64,000 nt of DNA from Ophioceras dolichostomum (Eukaryota > Ascomycota > Sordariomycetes > Magnaporthales > Ophioceraceae). The position numbers were made by a program, and so were the translations under genes. Every line of letters starts with the position of its first letter. The first letter of the stretch is position 1. The notes under the pieces are model-generated. The model made no database searches and was not told the DNA's origin. It saw only the letters and a list, made by a program, of their open reading frames with translations. Shown here in pieces: positions 1 to 10,629 of this stretch. The DNA is taken from NCBI GenBank assembly GCA_003049485.1, contig PYST01000061.1:62001-126000 (forward strand), read 5' to 3'.

Positions 1-1579
1 GGGGATCGGAGGTCGCTCGAGCGATTGAAGGTATCTGGAACGCCTCCCGCTATCTATCGAGGCTCACGGCACTTTGCCATTTTCGTGTATTATTCATCCG
101 GAGCCATACTCGGCTACATACTTCCTCTCTCCGCTTTCCTTCTTTCGCCAAGAAAGTGTCTTCCCTCACCGACCCTAACGAACTCGCGGACATCCTTGGA
201 CTTCTATTCTCTTCCTATTCGCTACGGGCCCCTTTTCTGACTTAAATCCTCATCAACCCTCATCAACACCTCCATACACGACAGAGGCAGAACCCAGGAT
301 GCCTCTCTATCATGCCCCGATACCCGTCTGTCGAGATATACCCGTCTGTCGAGATATCCCCCTTGCACTCACCGTTGCTCTCACTCCTATGTACTCCTCG
401 CTTTCCCCACCACGTCCTTGAATCGCCTTGATGATGGGCTCGGCCCTGATTCCCGCTAGTGATACTTTCGACTGACCTAGAGCAATCTCGCTTTACCTAG
501 ACTGGGGCGCTGGCTCCTGTCCGTTTTCCATCCCCCAACATATAGATCTGTGTTTGTTTGTTTGCTGGGCGGTTGGTTCGTTGGATGGTTAGTCGGCGTT
601 ATCTGAATATCGTCTTCTGGCGTTCTTTCGTTGATAGGTTAGTTACATAAAGGGATAGTGGAACAGATATACCCTACTAACATCACATATTTAACAAAGA
701 AGCCGTGCCGATAGACATCATAGCAGAGGAATGGTGAACAACCCTTCTTTACAGAGAATGAGTGCTGTGTACACGAGTAGACAAGATGATAGATAACACA
801 GGGCAGGCGATCAGCGGAAACTTGGAACGTCAGGAACGGACCGGAATGTGTGCAGACGAGTCTTTCTCCATTTCACCAGATCTCCTCCTCCAAACCCTCT
901 GGCTTCATGAGTATCGTATATCATCCAACTAGAACCTACCTAGGTACCAACCTAAACCCACCCACCCATCCGGAAGCAGACATGCCCGACATCTGCTGCC
1001 TTCTTTTCTATACATCTTTTGAGGTAGACAGAAAGGTAAGGGGGAGAAAAAAACACAGCAAGAGAACCATGTGAAAGAACGCCTCGTATCCCATAAAAAA
1101 AAGTGGACCGACCAACTAACCCCCGTTTGCTCGACAACATTAGTTTGTTTCTTTGGTCCGATGCCACAATCTCTTTCCATCACCATCCCTTATGAACGGC
1201 CAAGGAAGACGCCGCTGCCGCCATCAAAAGTCGCCTCTATAGGTAGATAGATATATAGGAAATGACGCCTCCCTTCGGCTCCGGGCCTCGATAGGGGAGA
1301 CGCGTTACAGCAGAGCACCTCGTTCGAAGGTGTAACGACGAGGGACGAGAGTCAACAACGCAGTCTTCCCCGTCGTCACTTCTTCCTCCTAGCCAACCAG
1401 GTGAACCAACCGGCTGAGCGGTCTCGCGCAAACGCTCCGGAGCCACCCACGTGCGTGATAAAGGGCAAGAGGCCCGGTCAAAAATCGGCGTGGCAGCCAG
1501 CCAGACCAGACTTCGTTGCGCCTTTTAGTACGGTATGAACCACCGGCTCCCCCGCGCCGTGCCGGCTCTTTCCTCCCGC
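1..1579. other. Non-coding stretch downstream of the BAR-SH3 gene
   Basis: No open frame here has an ATG start with recognisable protein character. The stretch probably holds the 3' untranslated region of the minus-strand BAR-SH3 gene and intergenic DNA. The only structure seen is an 18-bp perfect tandem duplication, listed separately. Confidence 0.6.
321..356. repeat. 18-bp tandem duplication
   Basis: The unit TACCCGTCTGTCGAGATA occurs twice, perfectly and head to tail. It lies in non-coding DNA, and no further copies are adjacent. Confidence 0.9.
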
Positions 1580-3267
1580 TCAAGCAGCCTGACAGTAATT
1601 AGCAGGGAAGCTCCCCCTGACGCCGCCGAGCTCGCCCTCCCACCAATCGTCCTCCTTGTCGGTCTTGCGCACGATCTTGATGCGATCGCCCGCCTCGAAC
1701 ACCAGGTCGCCGCTCCCCTGGCCCGCAAAGGGATACAGCGCGACGACGAACTCCTCGGGCGGCCGCGTCGCGCTGGGGATGCGCTTTGGCGGCGGAGGAG
1801 GCGGCGGCTTCTTTTTGATCATCGACCCGAACGTCGAGGAGCCCGACGACGAGGACTGCGGCGTGGTGAGCGGCGAGACGTGCACGGCCGACTGGGTCTG
1901 GTGTCCGAAGAACTCGGTCTGCGCGTGGCCGAGCGGTCGGGGCCGGACGACGGCCGGCGCGGCGGAGGGATCCTGCCCCAGGACGGACGCGGTGGTGAAG
2001 TCCGTGGGGCGGAGGTGGGCGGCGAAGCCGGGGGTGGGAGCCGGGCTGTGCGAAGGAGAAGGGGGGCGCGGGGACGGCATCGAGGGGATGCGCATTGTGC
2101 GGGCGCCGGCGGCGTTAGCGGCGGCGATCCCGTTGCTGGGGTTGGGGCTGCTCTGGATGAGGCCCGCGGAGGACCGGCGGGTGGTGTTGTCGAGGGCTGG
2201 GGCGGTGAGCCTCCGGCCGGGCGCGGCCGCGCTGTTTTGGTCGTCGTTGAGGCGCATGGAGAGGTGGACGGCGCTGCCGCGCTTGACGCAGCCGATCGCC
2301 TCGACCTGGACTTGGACCGGCTTGAAGGCGCGGCTCCAGTCCGCGATTACCTGCTCCATTGGCGGGGGCGGCGAGGGGAAGCCGAAGTCCACGCAGTATT
2401 GGTTGAGGATCGTGTAGTATAGGCCCAGGAGCTTGTTCTGCACCATGACGTGTGCCCCGAGTAGTGGCGGGATCAGGCTGAAGGCTGCCGAAACTATGGG
2501 TGGGAGGGTCTCGCGAAGGTGAGCGTCGGCAATGTGGAATTCCTATCATCATTGAAAGCTCCTTGTTAGTCTAGATTCATGTTATGGCCGGTTTGGGGCT
2601 AGAAATAGCAGAGTCCGTACCTCAGCCAGGTTCGCCATCTCGTCCTGTGCCTTCGACAGCTGCGACTCCTCCTTTGCGGTCCTCCCGGGCTTCTTGGAGA
2701 GCTTGTTAACCTTCTCCTGCTGCTTCTCGTAGTCGAAACGCTTGTTCTCGCGTTTCTTTATGGTCTTGCGAATGGGCTGGATGCAGTCGCGCGCGTCGGT
2801 CGCTGGCTTGATGACGCGAACGTCGATCTGGCTGGCCTCCTCGAGGAGCTCGTCCTTGAGACCCTTGTAAGCTTTGCAGAGCTCCAGCGTGCGGTTGAGC
2901 AGGTCTGGTGGTGTCTGCGCCATCTCTTTGCCGTGGCCGTCCGTCGCGCCGACGATGGGGTCGTAGAGACCCTCGTACTCTGTCACCACGCCGAGCTGCG
3001 TCGTCGCGAGCGATATCCATGCGTCTCTCCATGATTTGGCACTGTCGATGATCTGTATTGCTCGTGAAGGTTCCGTCCATCGTTAGATGTTGCTCCTCTT
3101 TTGCTTGATCTCTACTCGTGGAGACGGGGAGGAGGTTTTAAAGCAGGACTTGCCTTGACTAGGACCTTATCCGCGTCGTCGAAATCGTTCAGCATCACCG
3201 ACACCTTAGCATTGTCCCCTGGCCCCTTATTCAGGAGCTTCCCGAAAGATCGCTGCATCGACTGCAT
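1580..3267 (-). CDS. BAR domain-SH3 domain protein (endocytic/membrane-curvature adaptor)
   Basis: Three exons (3267-3154, 3052-2621, 2542-1580) give about 502 residues. The first ~270 residues form a helical, charged BAR-like region containing IIDSAKSWRDAW, a Lys/Arg-rich stretch (KTIKKRENKRFDYEKQQEK) and a conserved end around NKLLGLYYTILNQYC. A long Ser/Pro linker with a KKKPPPPPPPKR tract follows. The last ~58 residues are an SH3 domain with ALYPF, the DWWEGEL Trp pair and a SFPANYC end. BAR-SH3 proteins bind curved membrane and recruit actin-regulating proline-rich partners at endocytic sites. The architecture resembles Rvs167/amphiphysin, but the N-terminus (MQSMQRSFGKLL) looks like the separate filamentous-fungal BAR-SH3 group rather than Rvs167 itself. 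The first ATG of exon 1 is chosen as start. Exon junctions are in phase 0. Intron 1 has a GC donor (AAG|GCAAGT), and intron 2 is GT-AG. The domain call is firm; the exact orthology is not. Confidence 0.85.
3053..3153 (-). other. GC-AG intron 1 of the BAR-SH3 gene
   Basis: On the minus strand the exon reads ...GTCAAG, followed by GCAAGT, the strongest known GC-donor context. The acceptor is AATACAG before ATCATC. The join is phase 0 and gives ...KVLVK|IIDSAK, which fits a continuous BAR helix. No GT donor in the same frame is visible nearby. Confidence 0.75.
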
Positions 3268-4771
3268 AGTGGCTAAAGTATCCTGTTACCCGCGTATCGT
3301 GGCGTAATTGGCGTCGTGTCGTATTCAGGTAATGGGTCGCATCAGCCTGGCCTGACGGTTGGTTGTTGATTCGACAATGGTGATAGACTGTCAGACCAGG
3401 ACCTAGACAGAGATGGCCAGAAGGCGAGAGGACTTGGGAGCGTGGCGGAGAGTGTGTGACACAGTCCATTCATTACTCGGCCGAGGCGAAATTAGACGTT
3501 GAGGACGTGGCTTCCAACAGACGGCACGGTCGTCGAATTTTAAGGTGACTGGAGCAGGCAAGCGGGCGGATGCAGTTCCTCGTGAAATGCGGCGGCCAAA
3601 TGACCCAATGGAGGCTGGGCGGTGTGCAGTTGAAGGGTAAAAAAAGAGGACAAGGAAAAGTACGACTGCTCGTCGGATTCAATCGTTGCGTTACAACCAT
3701 AATTCACACAGTCTACCTAGACAGAGCAGTGTAGAAGAGTTAGAGCACCGACCCCACCTATATTGATGATGCGTGCCGGTGATCTGCCAACGTCTCAAAA
3801 CACAGCACCAAGGACCGAGAATCGCAGCGAAGATTGATGCACAGATCCCCGGCCATCCGATTTCTTGCCCTACAGAAATCATCAATTTAGCCTGACAAAG
3901 CTGGCTGCACGGTCTTCAGTCGCGTCCAATCTTTGCGGTGTCACACCCCCAATATCCACAGCAGCTCATGCAATGTCCGTTTGTGAGTGGTTCTCTGAGC
4001 CTGTTGAAGAAGAGCACACCAAAAGCCGCGTTGCATCAAGACCGACCGGAATTTCCTGCAACTAATACAGAACACAGGAGGAGCCTGGACTCCAATCCTG
4101 TCCACCAAAACAATCCACCAATCTAACGTAAGATCCGGCAGTCTTGCAGTCTGGGACGGGGCTCAAAAGAATGAAGCGGGGCGCAGCGGAGCTTGAGCTC
4201 CTTTTCTCGTGTTGAGCCTCGTCGTCCAACCAGGCGGCTCGGCCAAAGCAAGCTTTTGGCTCCCATGTCGCAGGCTCTCAGCCGGATTTCCAAACGCTTG
4301 GTTCGGTGCCAGCCCGCCTCGGCCACAGCCGCCTCCTGTAATTGACATGGCGAGGCACTTCCAAGTCCAATACATAATGTTTACAACTCTTAATCCCGTC
4401 TCTCGAGCCCAGGAGTACCCTAGGTGAAGAAACTGCCCATCTTGCGTGTCTTTGAACGGTCTGGGGCCGATAGTGGGGGTGGGGATGATGTGGGGTCAAT
4501 TGGAGCATCATGTGACCAGGCGTCAGGGTCGCATCCTCCACGCATCGCAATTCCGGTGAGCACCTCTCTCCGGTAAAATAATTTCAATCTTCAAGTACCA
4601 CTACGACGACGGTCTTTGGCCCCGGCACACCGTATGCTACGTCACATTAGGTCTAAAGCGGCATTGCCCATGTATTTTGCGCCCCATGGGTTCGACTGCC
4701 TCTAACGAACGCGGCGGATTGGAGGTCATTCGCGCGTTCATATTCATTTCTGTGCCTTGCGATTCATCACG
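3268..4771. other. Intergenic region between the divergent BAR-SH3 and DUF2439 genes
   Basis: This 1.5-kb stretch separates two divergently transcribed genes and should hold both promoters and 5' leaders. I see no coding frame with protein character on either strand and could not place a promoter motif. Confidence 0.5.
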
Positions 4772-7159
4772 ATGATGCAATCCTCGACAGTTCAGCCGTA
4801 CACGCAGGGCTCCCACGATCCGGCCTCGAAACACACTCCAGAGGCTGGGGCTGTCTACGACTTTACGTGCCTGTTTACGCGCGACATCGTCCAAAAGAAG
4901 AAGAAATGGCAGGATGGGCGCTTTACGTTCCACACTTGGAACAACAGAATCTGGGTCCACGACGAGCGCGGGCATTCGATTGGAGACCGCTATTGGCTTT
5001 CTGGCATCTCCGGATTGGAGCCGGACGAAGAGTTCTACCTCGATAGCAATGTCGCCATCGTTCGCATCGGCGAGAGCCTTGGATCTCGCCTTGCGAACAC
5101 CACCGAGATGCTGACTAGGGTGACAGCAAAGAGACGGGCAGACCAGGGGTCAGCTGTGTTCACCCACGGCCCAAGTTTTGTAAGGCCTTCGCCGTCCACC
5201 TCGATCCCGGGTCACCTCGCAAACGCACCCCCGAATTGGTCATCGCCGTTGCAGCCCTCCTCTGTCCTATTACGGCGCGGTTCCCATGCCTCCGATGCAA
5301 TCGACGTCGACCAGCTTCAAGGGAGCAGCTTGGGACACCGTCTTGCACCTCGCAATCCGACCTCACAGACTAGGGTACCGTCGCAACGGCCGGTTAAGAA
5401 TCCAAGGCCGTCCTTTCGACCCCCGTCGATTGTTAGGGAGCCAATCTACAAAAGTAACAAGGTTTGGGCTGCGCCATCACGACCGGATATGCCACCACCG
5501 CCACCATACGCAAGCCAGGAGGCAGAGTCGCACAACGCCATGCCTTCGAAGCCGCTAGGATCTGATATTTCAACCACCCAGGCTGAAGCCCCGCCGACAG
5601 TCTCGCTTAAAGCGACCGACAGCACGGGGCAAGATACGGTACTGCCAAACTCTACCGATAACCTGAACAGAGTGACACAACTGTCTGCTACACATGTTTC
5701 CGGAGGCTCAGGTCGCCCCTTCAAGCCGCCGGGTACGAATAGCCGCGACTCTGCCAACAGGCCTTCACGCCAGGTCCCTCAGGTTACGTCAAGTCCACTT
5801 GATGAGGCTGCCAGTGCCAGAGAGCAACTTAGGCGCACTGCTGAGGAGCTAGAGGCTAGCCAGTGGAGGCGAGAAGAAAGGCGAGAGCGGGAGGAGCTGG
5901 AGAGAGAGGCTCAGAAGCAACGACGCAAGGAGAGGGGGAGGGAGCGTGCCAAAGAGATGAAGGAGGCTAGGAAGCTGAGATTGCAGGAGGCGGTGGATAG
6001 GAAAGAGAGGGAGGAAGCGGAACGGGAGCTGGAAGAAAGGGAACGAGAAGCAGAAGAGAGGCTTAGGGATGAAGAAGTGCTACGAATAGAGGAAGAGAGA
6101 CGGGCACGACAAGATGAGGAGCGACGAAGGCGAACAGAGGAGGCGAGACGAAAACGACAAGTGGAGGAGAGACGGGTTCGCCAAGAGCGTGAGAAGAACG
6201 AGGCGGAGAAAAGGTGTCAGCAAGAAGAGGCCGAACGGCAGAAGCAGGAAGAGGAGGAGGAGGAGGAGCGTGCTCGACAAGAGGAGAGGGAGAGGCGAGC
6301 GGAGGAAGCCCGACGCAAGCGGCTAGAGGAAGCGAGACAGATTCGAATACAGCAAGCGGAGGCGGCGGAAAAGAGGCAGAAGGAAGCGGAAGCCGGGTGG
6401 CAAGAGGAAGAGAAAGAGAGACGACAACAGGATCACAGCCGGATCCGGCGAGAGCAGGAGAGGGATGCGGAACAGAGGCGGACCATCGACGACGGTGAGC
6501 CACGCAAGCGACAAGAGGAGACACGGAGGCAGCAAGATGAAGCAAGGCAGATGGTACCGGAAGAGGACATCGCAAGGCAGCGGGCGGCCTCCGCACACAA
6601 GGCAGATGAAGGCATGAGAATCCGTATCAAGCCTCGATCGAAGCCGAGGCTACTACATCTGACTACAGAAAGGCCGCAGCCGCAGCCTCCCAACATCGAT
6701 ACCTTCGACACTCCGCCACCAAGGCTGCCAGAGAGCGACGACAACGATGACTTCGAAGAGGATACGACACCGAACAGGTTGCCGTTAGAGGTGGTGGAGG
6801 CACCGAACACCAGGCGGCATCCCCAAAAGCGAAGCCATTCAGCGGCCCAGGATGACGGCCAGGATGACGAAGCACCAAAAGGCCCACGGCTCGTCAAGTT
6901 GCGAAAGTCAGTGCGAAGCAGGGAGCTCATCGGCATGATCTTCAGCGACGACGACATCCCGGCCGCCCACCCTCTGGTGACAACGAGAACGAGCCTCGTC
7001 GCTACCAGCGCAGACATCGTCTCAGCTCCACCAGTAGCAGAACCAGCACCGCCGCCGCGGCCGCCGGTTCTGGCCGCAGAAGCCGGGACCTCCGTTGATA
7101 CCTGGGGCCCAGAGGCAACAGACCTTCTGGGGAGGACGCGGCCCCAGAAGAAGCGGTAG
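4772..7159 (+). CDS. DUF2439 (Mte1/Dbl2/ZGRF1-type) N-terminal domain protein with long charged coiled coil
   Basis: A single exon of 795 residues; the start is the first ATG of an ATGATG pair. Residues ~28-110 match the DUF2439 fold seen at the N-terminus of S. cerevisiae Mte1, S. pombe Dbl2 and human ZGRF1. Visible features are YDFTCLFTRDIVQKKKKWQD, a FHTWNNRIWVHD strand and the SIGDRYW segment. These proteins work with Mph1/Fml1/FANCM-family helicases at recombination intermediates, telomeres and stalled forks. Residues ~110-340 are Pro/Ser-rich and probably disordered. Residues ~345-600 are an extremely Arg/Glu-rich coiled coil or single alpha-helix. The tail carries acidic patches, KRSHSAAQDDGQDDE and a RKSVRSRELIGMIF motif, which may be a partner-binding peptide (inference). 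No helicase domain is fused, so it resembles the Mte1/Dbl2 layout rather than ZGRF1. The domain is likely; the function is inferred from the family. Confidence 0.75.
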   Translation: MMQSSTVQPYTQGSHDPASKHTPEAGAVYDFTCLFTRDIVQKKKKWQDGRFTFHTWNNRIWVHDERGHSIGDRYWLSGISGLEPDEEFYLDSNVAIVRIGESLGSRLANTTEMLTRVTAKRRADQGSAVFTHGPSFVRPSPSTSIPGHLANAPPNWSSPLQPSSVLLRRGSHASDAIDVDQLQGSSLGHRLAPRNPTSQTRVPSQRPVKNPRPSFRPPSIVREPIYKSNKVWAAPSRPDMPPPPPYASQEAESHNAMPSKPLGSDISTTQAEAPPTVSLKATDSTGQDTVLPNSTDNLNRVTQLSATHVSGGSGRPFKPPGTNSRDSANRPSRQVPQVTSSPLDEAASAREQLRRTAEELEASQWRREERREREELEREAQKQRRKERGRERAKEMKEARKLRLQEAVDRKEREEAERELEEREREAEERLRDEEVLRIEEERRARQDEERRRRTEEARRKRQVEERRVRQEREKNEAEKRCQQEEAERQKQEEEEEEERARQEERERRAEEARRKRLEEARQIRIQQAEAAEKRQKEAEAGWQEEEKERRQQDHSRIRREQERDAEQRRTIDDGEPRKRQEETRRQQDEARQMVPEEDIARQRAASAHKADEGMRIRIKPRSKPRLLHLTTERPQPQPPNIDTFDTPPPRLPESDDNDDFEEDTTPNRLPLEVVEAPNTRRHPQKRSHSAAQDDGQDDEAPKGPRLVKLRKSVRSRELIGMIFSDDDIPAAHPLVTTRTSLVATSADIVSAPPVAEPAPPPRPPVLAAEAGTSVDTWGPEATDLLGRTRPQKKR

Positions 7160-10100
7160 CGGTAGCCAATGATGTGTCGCTCATCTCACTCACTCGCTCA
7201 GTTCGTCAGTCTCGTCGCATCAAGGAAAAAAAAAAGAGCAAAGCGAGGAGCCGAAAGAGGAAAAGCAAAAGTTCTGCCCCGCGCTGATTGGCCGGCTACA
7301 GCGAGGAAAGCGGCCTGGCCTGATCGAAGCGGCGAGCTTGACATGACGAGAATTGGGCATTTGGGGGTGGCGCAGACACGCACTGCAGGATGGGGTTTGG
7401 CTCGTTCAAGAAAGAAAAAAACTTCCCCGGGAGCAACGGAGCCTTTGCCGTCGCCGACATACTCTGTACTACAGGAAGACTGGAGAAAGCGAGCAAGCCG
7501 AACTCCATCTTTCTGGAGGGCGCAGCAACCGACCTGCAGCGCTCCAAAAGCTGGAGCTGGTTTTGCGAGTCCTACGTTTTCTCTCCCTTGCTGGTGTTGC
7601 TGTGGCGGGTGGTTCGCGAACCAGCGCATCCGAGACGGAGAGAGGTTTACTGTGCAAAGGATTCCTTTCCGCTTTGTTTGCAGATACGGGAACGCACAGC
7701 TGTGTGTGTGTGTTGATTTTGCTTCCCAGCTTCTTTTTTCCCCCATTTCAATACCCTTTTCCTTGTTTCTGGACTCCAGTTCCGTTGGAAGGGCGCGGCA
7801 AGCTGGGGGAATTTTCGTTGGCGAATGGCTGCCAATGCGCCGCTGGGCATAGGTACGCCACCAGAATGCTGGCTAGTGGCATGGCAATTGTGGCTACCTG
7901 GTTCGACGCAAGCAGGAATGTCCTCTGGAGCTCGCTGTCGATCGATTAGGTAGCAGTATTTTGCGCGAGAAGAGCGCGCGAAAAACGTCACAAGGGGACT
8001 AAGAGCCTCAAAGGAACAAAAAATTACGGCATCAGGCATCACAGGCTATCGAAAGTGCCTTGCGAGTGCGCTCACGCCAGGCACCAGGATTTCGCACTTG
8101 GACTGCATCACCATCACCGTCGTCATTGTGCCCGACGAGAGTTGCACGACGGGGAAACGGAAATGGAACCCGCGCATTGATTAACTGAATGAGACGTGAC
8201 ATCCATTACCTAGCACAGAATAACAGAAAGGAGGGAGCGAAGGCCGAATTTCTAAATTTCGTTCCCAGACCTGAAAACTCAGGTCGTACGTAAGGCGATG
8301 ATGTCCTTCCAGCCTTCAAACCGTTATCGCCGTAGTCCTACTTTCTTACGAATGACAGCACTTTGTGATGGTGGCGCATCGTAGCTGAGTGTCGGCTCCT
8401 CGGGCCTCGGTTTGGATACCCAGGGCCAGCTTCCTAATCCCCAAGATCGAGCATTGTAAAGAAACCCAGATTTAGAAAACTCGCGGCGCAGAACAAGAAC
8501 ACGGAATGGAATACCGAATTCCAGATCGAAGAGCGATCGATGCGGACGAGCCTCTCCTCTCCAAACCGGGCGGTTGGAATTGCCCGTCCATTGATGATGT
8601 TGGGAGCAGCCGAGCAGCGATGATCAATGAGGGTGATGTGTATATCCCCGCGCCCACGCCCGACTTCGGGCGGGCGGGGTTAAGGTGGTTCGCCAGCAAT
8701 CAAACAATGAGAGGGGTTGTTTTTTTGTCCCTTCCCCGCCTTTTTTGTCTCGCCCAAAAGCACAACCAAATTTCACACTCACGAAACTTCCTCTCGTCAA
8801 TTAATCAACCGTCATGCGAAAGCAGCAAAATCGGGCGTCAGATTCTCGTTCGCCCGATACTTCCTCTGCTTTCGCTCCCATCATTAGCCCCAGCTGTGCG
8901 AAGAGAAAATTCGAAAAAAAGAGGCGTCGGGCTCGAAGACTCATTGTTGTCATCCATTCAGCACACCCAGCCATGCATCACGCACACCCCGAGGACTTTT
9001 TTTTTTTTCCTCGTAAGGCAACCAGCCGCGCAGCCAGCCGTTGCGAGAAGAAGCGGTCAAGGCCTGCTATCGCCCTCACGTCTTGGACACACAATCTCGA
9101 GGGTGAGATGAGATGACAATGAGCAACCGATCAACCAAGTGGAATTGACCCCGCCGAGCTCTGCGCAGCAAAAATGACATTGTTCAGGATGGCGACCCGA
9201 CCTCTCGACCGCCTGCATTCGATCAATCCCGGAAATGGGGTAAGTACATCCTCTCTGCCCAATGTGCTGATGGGTGATGATTTTTTTTCCCTCCTCCCTC
9301 CGCCACGCCCTCCCTCTCCCTCCGATTAGATGGGCCAGACCGTCGGCTGGAAGCAACGCAACCAGCATCGTCGCCAACGACAGCGATGGCAGCACCAGGT
9401 CGGATGTCACAATCCCGAAAGACTTCTCTGCAACTCCACCACCCAGTACTTGGTTGTCGTCGTCGCTTCGTCGCTGCCTGCTTGCATGTGCTCTGGTGTG
9501 TGCTAGGCTTTGTTTTGCCCGGATGCTTGGGCCTAACCTGCCAGTGAGTATTGCGGGCCTCTCAGCGCCTTCTTTCGTCTTCTCCGGGCGTCCCACACAC
9601 CTCTGGTCTCCAGAGCTGGCCCCCTTCCCCTCCCTACCTGCGTCCCCTCTGCCGAGCTCGCTATCTGTCCGCAGCTCCCTATCACCCTGTGGCCAAGAGG
9701 CTCCCGGTAGGTACTGCTTGCGAAGACAGTGTTGGCATTTCCTGCTGCGGCTCCCCGCCTCAGTACATGTCCCGTCGCCTCTCGCCCTCCTCGACGCCTT
9801 GTCTGCTTAGTATCCACACTCCCTCTTACCTCCTTTTCAGGCCCGTGAGATACCTCTGTCTAGGTATAGTTCTCAACTCCCTACTGGGCGTACGACGCAT
9901 AGTATACGTAGGTCGGGTCCCTTGGGAGCATCGGTCGTCTCCGAAGGGGAGGGCAGGCCGACCCAAGCCGTCCCCAGTCCATTCGTTCTCCTTTTCCTCC
10001 TTGTCTCTCCTTCTCCTTCTGTTAATAAACCACGCCGCTGGCTTTGCTTCTTGGAGTTTCATTTTGGGGTTGTGGTCCGCCAGAAACCCTCTCTCATTTC

Positions 10101-10629
10101 GTGCCCACCTGCGCATTATTCCCCTGGCGAATTTGGGGGTTTTCCAGTCAAGTTGACCAGCAGCTGCTAGCGCTTCTGCTAGCTGGCCAACCATTGGGCT
10201 CAGTCTTAGTCGGCGGGCTGAGGCAGAGTGTGCCTTGCCTCATCATCAACTCTTAAAGGTCGTGTTCACCCGCACGTGTCACCCCGTCTTCCGCCCCCCC
10301 TTCTCTTGGACAGTGCTTTAAGGCGCGCCTTCTTTACCTGCCTCCCTCCCCCCTTCTCTCGTTCCCCTCTTGAGTCCACCTGGTTCCAGGCTTCTAGACC
10401 TTTTCTTTTGTCTCTGTTTTGTACGCTCTTTCGTTTAGGATTGCGCTGCCCAGGCAGCTTGGTTGCTTCTGCTCTTCCCCCTGGCCTTGGTTGTTGTGTG
10501 TTTTGTTCCTACACCAGAACGCGGCAAGGCTGTGACGTCTGTCTTCCCTTTCGCCACCGTCAGACTGCGCACGCCAGCTCTCCTTGTCCCCACGTCACTC
10601 CTTCCACCGCCTGCGACCGGCCTCTCGCG
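7160..10629. other. 3.5-kb gene-free stretch, probably 3' UTR plus a long 5' leader
   Basis: The open frames here overlap one another on both strands, mostly lack ATG starts and have no recognisable domain. From about 9.3 kb the plus strand becomes pyrimidine-rich (long CT- and CCT-type runs), typical of an ascomycete promoter or 5' leader. It probably belongs to the zinc-finger gene beginning at 10630. Leader introns and small upstream ORFs are possible but cannot be placed by eye. Confidence 0.5.

Noticed and set aside
1535..2422. Plus-strand 295-codon open frame opposite the BAR-SH3 gene
   Set aside because: It is the antisense of the GC-rich Pro/Ser linker and SH3 exon; composition is Arg/Gly-rich shadow sequence with no domain.
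6063..6596. Minus-strand 177-codon frame rich in Pro/Leu/Ser
   Set aside because: Reverse complement of the Arg/Glu-rich coiled coil of the DUF2439 gene; composition is fully explained by that.
7169..7852. Plus-strand 227-codon ATG frame just after the DUF2439 stop codon
   Set aside because: Overlaps three other open frames on both strands, has no motif and lies where the 3' UTR is expected.
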